A stretch of DNA of 64,000 bases, from contig NC_080722.1 of NCBI RefSeq assembly GCF_019097595.1, positions 23,537,130-23,601,129 of the forward strand. The letters are read 5' to 3'. This stretch comes from Hemibagrus wyckioides (Eukaryota; Chordata; Actinopteri; Siluriformes; Bagridae). The position numbers and the translations under genes are program-made. Positions 52,078-64,000 of the stretch are shown in pieces. The notes under the pieces are model-generated. The model saw only the letters and a program-made list of their open reading frames with translations, searched no databases and was not told where the DNA came from. The stretch's first letter is position 1. Each line of letters begins with the position of its first letter.

Positions 52078-52890
52078 CAAAAATTATATTGCAACTAGGC
52101 CAGGCTTATGTTGAGTGTTGTTTTCTCACCTTATGGCTTTCTATCCTTTGGACAGAAAATTGTAACCATCTTGTACAGTCCAAAGTTTTATAATTGAAAC
52201 TGAGCAAAGCCTCTGAGAAAGCAGTGACTGTCTTCTAGCACTATGCTTGTCTTCAGATGGGGATGTACCAGTTTTTAATATTGCATGTCCATATCTGATC
52301 AGTAAGTGTTAAATTTAATCCACCACCGATTCACATTTTTCAGTATGTGTTGATATATTATAGAAACGCAGACACAATTTATATTAAACTAATAAAATTT
52401 GATTGTGTTTATCCATATATTAACTGAATTGTTCCAAATCATGCCTGCAACATTTGTTACTTGGCAAGAGTAGCTCAGTGTGAGGGTTTTTTGTAGAAGA
52501 TAATTAGAGCTCTTATATTGATATGCTTAAACATGGAACATGGTGTATCTCTAATAATATTTGTTTCTTTAAGCTCTACAAACAGCTCCGCCTTGGCTGC
52601 ACCATGCATAAGTCATTTAATAAACACATGTTGCAGGTACTGTACTATGGTCATTTGGTTATGTACAGTTATATGACAAGTGTTTGTGTAATAAATATTA
52701 CATACATGTAATACGTGTTGTGCATGAATGAGGATATGTGTGTAACACCAAATCATTTGTATTTTTGCCCAGCATAGATACTAATTCAAAAATGTGGACT
52801 CTTGTCTGTGGTCTCATTTTTTTGTTCCATTTGTATGTATATTGTTTTGGACAGAGTCTAAATGTAATAAATGTTACTGTTTTTCATCAG
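52078..52890 (+). other. dnajc9: dnajc9 3' UTR region with poly-A signals
   Basis: Candidate AATAAA hexamers occur at 52391-52396, 52690-52695 and 52866-52871. TG-rich DNA follows the second (GTGTTGTGC near 52715), which makes it a good candidate. Which one is used cannot be told. Confidence 0.5.
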
Positions 52891-53440
52891 AATGGCCATG
52901 TATGATTGAACAGCATTTATGCTATTTCTGACGTCTAAACCAACACGTCTAAATATTGAATCCAAAATGGTTGCTCAATGTATTTCTTTTTAAAGAGAAA
53001 AAAATGGCAAAAAAAAAAGTTAGCGAGTTATTTATCAAATAAATAAGATGTCATTTACTGTGTAAATTATGTCAGCATGAAGATAAAATACTGACATATG
53101 GTGGTGTCTGATAGTCTGAGACAACACTGAAATACTAGAATTTTTTTGGAAATAAACTGAAGGTTTCAGGATTTTGAAATATTGAAACAAAGAAAGTAAA
53201 TATTTAATATAAGATTCTGTATAGTTTTATTATTTAAATATAAATTTGTGATATTGACCATGTTAACTGTTTTATTCAAAAGGTCAAAATTTCTTCTACT
53301 TGAAGCATGTGTTCAGATGACACTGATGGATTTGATGTAAAGTGGAGTCCATATAAGAAACTCATAAATTCTACTTTTCACTCAAGTTGCTGTAACTTGA
53401 CAGCTGGAGTTTGGGAAAAAAGACCAGGTAATTTAGCCTC
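52891..53440. other. Intergenic, nothing recognised
   Basis: A/T-rich sequence between the dnajc9 3' region and a decayed MITE. Confidence 0.6.
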
Positions 53441-53640
53441 AGATACCTATTCTTGGCTCACAGGAGTGGCACCCTCTGTGGTCTACTGCTAGTCCATCAA
53501 CCTCAAGATTTGATGTTTAGTGTATGCTGAAATGCTTGCCTGTTCACCATGGCTATAAAATGTGACTATATGATTTTCTGTATATGAATATCCCTCCTGA
53601 CCGTTGGAACCAATCTTTTCAACAAGCCTTTCCCACAGCA
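53440..53640. mobile_element. Internal fragment of CACTGTCTAC-family MITE
   Basis: Blocks CTATTCTTGGCTCACAGGAG, CCATCAACCTCAAGATTTGA and TGAAATGCTTGCCTGTTCAC resemble, in opposite orientation, the interior of the copy at 34941-35460. Confidence 0.55.
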
Positions 53641-53887
53641 TCTTGCATTCAGCATTGTTTCTTGTATTTTGGGGTTGATGTATTTCACCTGCACTACACT
53701 GAGATGACTGATTAGGAAAATCTGAAAGACTTTGCATGAACAAGCAGTATTCATCACCCATATGGGCTTGTGTGAGGACAACCTATGTTTTCACAAGATA
53801 ACAAATCCTTTTATGACCAAAAAAGGCTTCACACAATGAAAGTAATTTGCACCTTGTTGTCCATTCACAGTTGCATTTACACATAGA

Positions 53888-53972
53888 GATAAACTATGTG
53901 GCCAAAAGCATTGAATGTTACTGTATGTCATAAAATTACCTTCAGTATCCACATACTTTTGACCATATAGTG
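53888..53972. mobile_element. Short MITE (about 85 bp)
   Basis: The imperfect inverted ends AACTATGTGGCCAAAAGCA and TACTTTTGACCATATAGTG resemble the tips of the Tc1 family at 8459-9689. Almost no interior is left. Confidence 0.65.
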
Positions 53973-54994
53973 TAATTCTTTTACAGAATTGTACAGAGAA
54001 TGAATGGCAATGAAAATACACACGAGATCACAACCTAAAGTGTTTTGTCTTTGCTGTTACCTTGTGTATTGGAGCTTTCTTTCCTGTTTCAAATTATAGT
54101 TCCAATTGTAAGCTCTTGGATCTGATAGTTCTGGATGTTTCTTCCTAACCCAGAGTTTATTTTGTTCCCAATCACATATGCTGTGCTACAATTTTAATTA
54201 ATAACAATGTTCACTGTTTTGACCAAGTTAAAAGAAGGCCTTTTTCTTATATATCAAGCACATTCTTACGTCAACACCTATGTGTCAGGCTTCAGTAGTC
54301 ATCATCCACATCAGTGCTAGCTTCACCAAAGTGTTCTCAGGTTCTGAGGTATGTGTTGAAGTGCTCTCTGTACAAACTGATCTGCATTTCATTAAAATCT
54401 TTTTGGTGGCTATCACATGAGTGAAAGGTTGGGAGAACTGCATGGATTCCAGCCTAAGGTTGTTTCACACAAATTGTGAATGAGGAGCACTCTTTAGTTA
54501 ACATCCTGTGTGTGTGAATGTGTCTTCAGTGCCTTTGACTGTCTATACAACCCTTTACAAGAACTTCACTAAATGGCCCAAAGATTTGGCATTCACAAAT
54601 GTCAATCTGCACAATATTCCCTTGATTCCAGTGTGCTTGTTAAACATTTCTTTACTAAACCATGTACATTACTATGGAGTCCCCTCTGGGAAGGCTTTCC
54701 ACTACACTTTGGAACATGGCTGTGGGGATTTGTGCTCATTCAGCCACAAGAGCATTAGTGGGCTTAGTAATAATAGAGGCCATTGTTTGGAATTAAATCA
54801 AGAGATGTAGGTCTTATCAAATAATTTACCACCTTTTTTGCCATGGGTATGTTCTGCATCCTCTCTGAATATTTGGCAACTCATAAATACTAAAATGTAC
54901 AGTACTGAAAACTGAACAGGACAGTTTGTGTCCTGCATCTGCCTTAAAATGTTTCTTTGTTGCCCATAACACTGCCCAGCCAACCTTACTTTTA

Positions 54995-55485
54995 AATATG
55001 CACTATATTGGCAAAGGTTTTGGGACACCCCTCCAAATCCATGCCAAGGTGCACAGTGCACAGAAGTCACCAACTTTCTGCAGAGTCAATAGCTACAGAC
55101 CTCAAAACTTTGTGTGGCCTTCATATTAGCTTAAGAACAGAGTGAAGAGAGCTTTATGGAATGGGTTTTCATGGCCGAGCATCTGCATCCAAGCCTTACA
55201 TCACCAAGTGCAATGCAAAGCATTACCTAACTGCATTGTGTCAAGTGTAAAGTTTTGCATTATGGTCATTTTTCAGGGGTTGGGCTTGGCCCTTTAGTTA
55301 CAGTGGAGGTAGTTCTTAATGCTTCAGCATACCAAGACATTTTCGACAATTTCATGCTCCCAATTTTGTGGGAACACTTTGTTCCAACATGAGCATGCAC
55401 CAGTGCACAAAGCAAGGTCCATAAAGACATGGATGAGCGAGTCTGGTATGGAGGAACTTGACTGGTCTGACCTCAACCCCAGAGA
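54995..55485 (+). mobile_element. Decayed Tc1 copy (family of copy B), plus strand
   Basis: It begins GCACTATATTGGCAAAGGTT, then reads decayed transposase blocks in order (CTTTCTGCAGAGTCAATAGC, TTCATGGCCGAGCATCTGCA, CTTCAGCATACCAAGACATT, GTCCATAAAGACATGGATGA) with many gaps. It ends before the DLNPIEHLW block. Confidence 0.82.
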
Positions 55486-55489
55486 ACCT

Positions 55490-56600
55490 GTTATTATTTT
55501 ATCTAAACAATTAAAATAACATTTGTGAATGACATGAGGTAAGTTTAATTTCTCATCTGTGATTTATCTATTAGCCCACCTAGTTCAATCAATTGGCCTC
55601 AACTGGTTTACTCAGTTCTGATTGAATAATATACATGACAAATTTTTGATCATTTTCTGTGCTAATTGGTTAAACAATGGAAAATTAAGCTGCATGTAAG
55701 AATAGCCACTACAAGGAACCTCAAGAAACCAACAAAAAGGCTATATAAGGACAACTGTTGTCCACAAGCTTCAGCTTTGTGAAGATTAACTTTCAGGATG
55801 TGACAATACTTTGTCTCAATCACTCAGATTAAGCTCCTTGCTGCCCTGCATAGTCCTCCAGCATGCTCACACATTCTCACGCATATAATACTAAATCCTC
55901 TGCTTTTATGGTGCATTTGACTGGAGGCTGCAACCTGAGGTCGTAATTCCCCACCTCCCAGTAGTAAAAGTCAAAAGAAAAGGCTCCTGAACTTCAAATT
56001 CGGTCACGAGTTCCTTCCCCTTTACTGAGTGTCGTCAGATCAACATGGCAGCGCACAGCATTAGAAGTAAACAGTAATCCCTTTAAATGGATACTGTATA
56101 TACAAATATTTGCTTTAGATCCATCACCATACAGACATATTCACTTGTTAACTCTATAACACGAATTATACATCACGTGTCACAGTTAGCGGGCTAGCTT
56201 GTCGTTAACAAAAGACGAACAGGGAGGCATGAATGTTTTATCCCAACTTAGCAAGTCGAATGTGTGGAGGTGGAAAATTTCGTCGTTCCAACATGCAAAT
56301 GGACCAGTCCAAAGCAACAGAAAAATCCAACAGTCTCTATTTACACAAATCTTTAAGCAACTCTAACACACTTTCACTCGGCATACACTCGTCCTGTGCG
56401 TTTTCGGCCCATTTGAGGTTACAGCGCTCCCTGCTGTTAGGATTAGTGATAAACTAAAAAAAAAAAAACAGACAGGAAAGACAATTTGCTTGGAGAGCAT
56501 TCTAGAGAAATTTTTTTCTAAGCTGTTTATTTTTGTTACCCTTGTCCATCTTTCCCATGATTGTGAACTTTGGAATTCAATCATGTACATGACTGGGTGC
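55490..56600. other. Intergenic between Tc1 debris and p4ha1 upstream region
   Basis: No gene or clear element was seen. Confidence 0.55.
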
Positions 56601-56639
56601 ATCAGCTGCCTGGTGGTTTTTAGCTGATGGTGGTCTGTA

Positions 56640-57000
56640 GGTTGCGTGGCGTTAGAAGCGGATCTACTTTCCGCCAACAGGGGGCGATATTTTACAGCGC
56701 TGCAGTCCCCGGAGCCTTGAGGGTCAGACTGGAAACGGCGCTGCATCAATAATCCAGTGGCTTGATAGGAAAATGGAAAGAATGATGGTAGGTTCCGTGT
56801 CTTGTTCAGCATATTTCTCTTTGCAATGAAAACACAAACGACAGGCCAAGCTTTTTTTCCTACATGGCTGAGAGAGACTAGAAATTTCTCCGCTTCTCCC
56901 TGTGTCTTTGAGCAGCTGCTGCTTGTCGGAGTATAAAGATCATTTCTGCCTTGACTTTGTATTATGTTTACACTATCGGTATTTTTTCCTACTCTGGTAA
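56640..57000 (+). promoter_or_regulatory. p4ha1: Candidate p4ha1 promoter / first exon region
   Basis: This region has a higher CpG content than its neighbours (about 56640-56740), a CTCF-like core GCCAACAGGGGGCGAT (56673-56688) and a TATAAA at 56932-56937. The coding start exon of p4ha1 directly follows an acceptor, so a 5' UTR exon is expected upstream. Donor-like GTAGGT at 56785 and GTAAAA at 56996 are possible exon ends. All of this is inference. Confidence 0.35.
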
Positions 57001-57669
57001 AAGCGGCTTTTGTTCACCCCCTCTGGCTGTTGCAAATTCTCCGTGTTTATTATTTACTGTGTGAATCCTGAGCTGAAGGCTATATTTATGAACACTGTCA
57101 GTGTGTTGAAGCTCAGTGTTGATTTCGCCGAGCTGAGGAAAAAGTTTTTGTGTACAGCGGAGTATTTTTATTTGTACTGTTCCTGGTTTTTAATCAGTCC
57201 GGAAATAAAAATAGGAAACACATTCTGGTTAACTGTATAAATAATGTTTAAATAGGATTAGCAGCTGTTTTCTTTTCATATCAAAAGAACCGGATTTAGG
57301 CCAGATCTTGCGTTGTCATTATAATGACGGGCCACTGTTTACATGAGTAAAATGATTCTCTGAGAATAAATATTTATTTACACAGGGTAAGAAAACAAGC
57401 TGGTTATGAGCTGTAGTCTCTCCTATAGTGTGCCCCAGGGGCTAAATATAAGGATTGTATGGGGGTAGGGCCGGGGACGTGGCAGATTTCCCCCTTCACA
57501 TATACAGTGTTTGTATGTTGTTCGGTTCGGTTAGAAAAGTGCGAAAGCACTGGACTGAGCCTGTCTGAGTGGGTCAGGTTCCGTTTCCGAATCGATTCAA
57601 GTGCGGTTCGATTGCAGTGAGGAAGCGATTCGATCCCGAGTCCACTTCACTGTAAGAAATGAAGCAAAC

Positions 57670-59215
57670 GTGTGTACAGTGGGGAAAAAAAGAATAGATG
57701 CAGAAAGGTATTCTGGGTATTTTTCACAGAAATTAAATGCTAGATTTGTGACACAGTCATGTGTAAAATGAGGAAACCCCTTTGAATATTCCCCTTTATT
57801 AAGAAATGCCAACATGTCAATTTCTGATCTTGTTTTAATTTGTACCTGTAGATGAAAGTGATGTAATTGCATGGAAACAACAAAATATCACTTTGTTTTC
57901 ACTTATTAAAGAAAAGAAATAAACAAAAACAGTATTTCACCTGAGAAAAGTTAGCACACCCTATGCCCTAATATCTAGTGTTTCCCCCATTGGCTGAAAT
58001 AACCTCACTGAGCAGTTTCTTGTAGCCATCTACCAGTTTCTGACATGGACTGGAAGAAAGTTTCCCCCACTCAAATGCAGAATTCTTTCAGCTCTGTGAT
58101 GTTTGGGTTTTTTTTTTTTTACATGCACAGTCCATTTCAAATCACCACACAGGATCTCAATAGAATTTTTACCTGGGCTTTGACTTGGCCATTCCAGAAT
58201 TCTCCGTTTTTTACTTCTCAGCCAGTCCTTGGTGGATTCACTGGGATGTTTTGGGTCATTGTCATGTTGCAAGGTTCAGTTCCGCTTTAGTTTCAATTTC
58301 TTGACAGATGGTCTCACATGTTCCTCAAGCACCTTCTGACACAATGTACAATTTATAAAAGATTCTATGATGGAGAGCTGGCTGGGTCCTGCTCCAGCAA
58401 AGCATCCCCAAACCATAACACTTCCACCTCCATGTTACATAGTTGGTATGAGGTTCATTTGCTGAAATGCTGTATTTGATATACGCCAAACATGCCCGCT
58501 TATGGTGTCCAGATAATTCACTTTTAGACTCAACTGCCTCAACTGCAAGACTTATTCCAAGTCTTGACCTTTGTCTCTGTGTTCTTTGGGAAACTTCGGT
58601 CTTGCCCTTATGTTTTTTTTAGACAGCAAAGGTTTCCTTCTTGCACACCTCTCATAATAATTAAAGTTGTATAGTCTCTTTCTGATTGTAGATTCATGCA
58701 CTTTGACATAAACTGTAACAGAAGCTTGCTGTAGGTTCCATGAAGATATTTTAGGGTTTTTGGAGATGTCTTTAAGCATCTTGCGGTCCGCTCTTAGGGT
58801 GAATTTGCTTGGATGGCCTGACCTGGCCATGTTTGCAGTTGTTTTAAATGTTCTCCACTTGTAAATGATTTTCTGGACAATGTAATGGCTGATTACAAAT
58901 TCTTTTGAGATCTTTTTATATCCCTTACCAGACTCATAAGCATCAACAATCTCCTTTCTGAAGCCCTGAGAGAGCTCTTTGGATCTCACCATGGTGATTC
59001 GTCTCACTTCATCAATTAAGAGCAAACCCAGCTAAATGTCTGAGGTTTAAATAAGGCAAGCCTCCTTCAAAATAACAATGTTCTAATAATTTGCCCCTGA
59101 TGTGATACACCTGTAGGTAATTTTATCCATTTTAAGTACAAATAAATGTGGGGGTGTCCTTACTTTTTCCTCACAAAAATTTGGATTTTTTAAAATGACA
59201 TTTTACAGATCATTT
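57670..59215 (-). mobile_element. Tc1-like element (copy F)
   Basis: Matching ends GAGAAAAGTTAGCACACCC (57945-57965) and GGGTGTCCTTACTTTTTCCTC (59153-59173) are imperfect inverted repeats around a minus-strand transposase. Flanking A/T-rich DNA on both sides may extend the element to the limits given. Confidence 0.7.
58010..59025 (-). pseudogene. Tc1-like transposase relic (copy F)
   Basis: The N-terminal frame (58552-59025) is open for 157 codons: SKELSQGFRKEIVDAYESGK, a GSGKGYKKISKEF-type helix-turn-helix and a basic RARPKFPKEHRDK segment. Downstream the catalytic part is decayed; only LQHDNDPKHPSESTKDWLRS (58030-58272) and a damaged SPGKNSIEILCGDL (DLNPIE box) remain, in another frame. 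Confidence 0.8.
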
Positions 59216-59229
59216 AAAAAAAGACTTTT

Positions 59230-59405
59230 TCAGCAGAGAAGGCCTTGCTGGCCCTGGTGGCAACACCACTGTTGGAATGGGATTCTTAAGGTGATGAGCA
59301 GTGTTGGGTTCTAACCAAATGTAGCATTTTGTACTGAAGTCCAAAAATTCATATGTTGATCTCATCAGACCAGACAATCATTTTCTATGTTTGCTGAGTC
59401 TCCAT
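59230..59405 (-). mobile_element. Short Tc1 transposase fragment of another family
   Basis: The plus-strand text GGAATGGGATTCTTAAGGTG...TGATCTCATCAGACCAGACA is the antisense of a Tc1 middle block around the WSDE(I/T) site. The ends are lost. Confidence 0.6.
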
Positions 59406-59612
59406 CGAACCGTGGACCCTGGAGCTGTACCCAATGGGGCACTGTGCCACTACTATATATTTAACATGAAGCAAAAAAAAGTACAATACTTGTATGGGTT
59501 TAAAGCTCAACCTGTCTCTTGTTTTTACACATGTATTTACATATGTAGCTGAAGATACTAATGAGAGTCACAGCAATCAGTATTATTTATATATGTTTAT
59601 GTATATGTGTAG

Positions 59613-63430
<3,818 letters not shown>

Positions 63431-64000
63431 GTGAGTTCAACAAGATTTAAAACTCTTCAGTTACAGTGTTTTCATTTTAGAACAGTTTTAGTATTTGTGC
63501 TGAAATGAATTTTATTACTGGTTATAAAGTGGAGCACAGATCACTGGATTCAAGACTAGAGCTGAAAATGTTACACACTATACATAAATTGCAAAGCTCT
63601 TCATGAGCTGATGTGTTGTGCAGAACAGGCAAAGCCTGAACAGGAGAAACCATACTAGACATAGTGCTGGAATGGTTGAATTTATGAAACATTGGGCCTC
63701 ATTTATCAAGCTGGAAACAAGTGGATTTCTTTTTTAAAGTAGTTTGTTGAAACATTTACACAAAAAAATCAGCATTAAAGAAAAATTCTACAATTCTGAA
63801 ATATGTCTGAATTCTATACAGTATGCATAAATTTATGCATAGGATAACTAAACTATGCGAGCCATGACTTAATCAACTTCAGATCAGATAATCAAGATTA
63901 TAGTCTTTGTAGTCCCTGTCAAAAAAACATTCTCAGGCTAGTTCACTAGATCAAAGGCTAAGAGTACCATTAAAACTTTTTGTGAAACCCATTTATTTTA
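63431..64000 (+). other. p4ha1: p4ha1 intron, start of next
   Basis: No further exon before the window end. A segment from about 63692 (TTGGGCCTCATTTATCAAGC) resembles the end of a common fish interspersed repeat. Confidence 0.6.

Noticed and set aside
57540..57660. tRNA-like B-box motifs (GGTTCGATT, GATTCGATCCC)
   Set aside because: No cloverleaf with acceptor and anticodon stems could be drawn, so it is not called a tRNA or SINE.

Overview
This is a vertebrate, almost certainly teleost fish, nuclear genome window. Small exons sit in long introns with GT..AG borders, CA/TA microsatellites are abundant, and the repeats are typical of fish: many Tc1-like transposons, hAT elements, a Rex3-type LINE and a BEL/Pao retroelement. 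The dense Tc1 content would suit a catfish or another ostariophysan, but the sequence does not prove this. No prokaryotic genes, CRISPR arrays, rRNA or convincing tRNA genes were seen.

Three protein-coding genes were found, all on the + strand. (1) usp22, the deubiquitinase of the SAGA complex, has twelve coding exons between 6612 and 39499. They encode 467 residues from the zinc finger to the stop. The first coding exon (about 57 residues in human) lies upstream, so 1-6611 is intron 1. The 3' UTR probably runs to about 40.8 kb. (2) dnajc9, a J-domain co-chaperone and histone chaperone, has five coding exons between 46098 and 52077 (252 residues, complete), with a probable non-coding first exon near 44.5 kb. 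(3) p4ha1, the collagen prolyl 4-hydroxylase alpha subunit, has seven coding exons from 59613 to 63430 (368 residues). It runs off the window before the catalytic dioxygenase domain. The genes are functionally unrelated: chromatin deubiquitination, histone chaperoning and collagen hydroxylation in the ER. P4HA1 and DNAJC9 are also near each other in human (10q22), so that pair is conserved synteny; USP22 is on 17p in human.

Mobile elements fill most of the introns. In usp22 intron 2 (6745-17372) a CA/TA microsatellite is split by two Tc1-like elements and then by a hAT element with a perfect 8-bp target duplication, followed by a Rex3 LINE fragment. Intron 8 (24380-25256) is largely a degenerate tandem repeat. 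The intron before it holds a hAT-type MITE with a second MITE nested inside. The 12.9-kb intron 10 (25609-38544) carries an L1-like shard, an antisense BEL/Pao element with two LTRs (27664-34843), a non-autonomous MITE and two further Tc1-like elements. More Tc1 remnants lie between usp22 and dnajc9, in dnajc9 introns 3 and 5 (counting the inferred 5' exon as exon 1), and upstream of p4ha1. Every transposase and polymerase reading frame examined is broken.

No convincing undescribed biological system was found. The most interesting points are the chain of insertions into one microsatellite, the BED-finger hAT, the nested MITE, the intron-8 tandem array, an unusual number of GTCAGT splice donors, and a Gly-to-Cys change in the DNAJC9 J domain.
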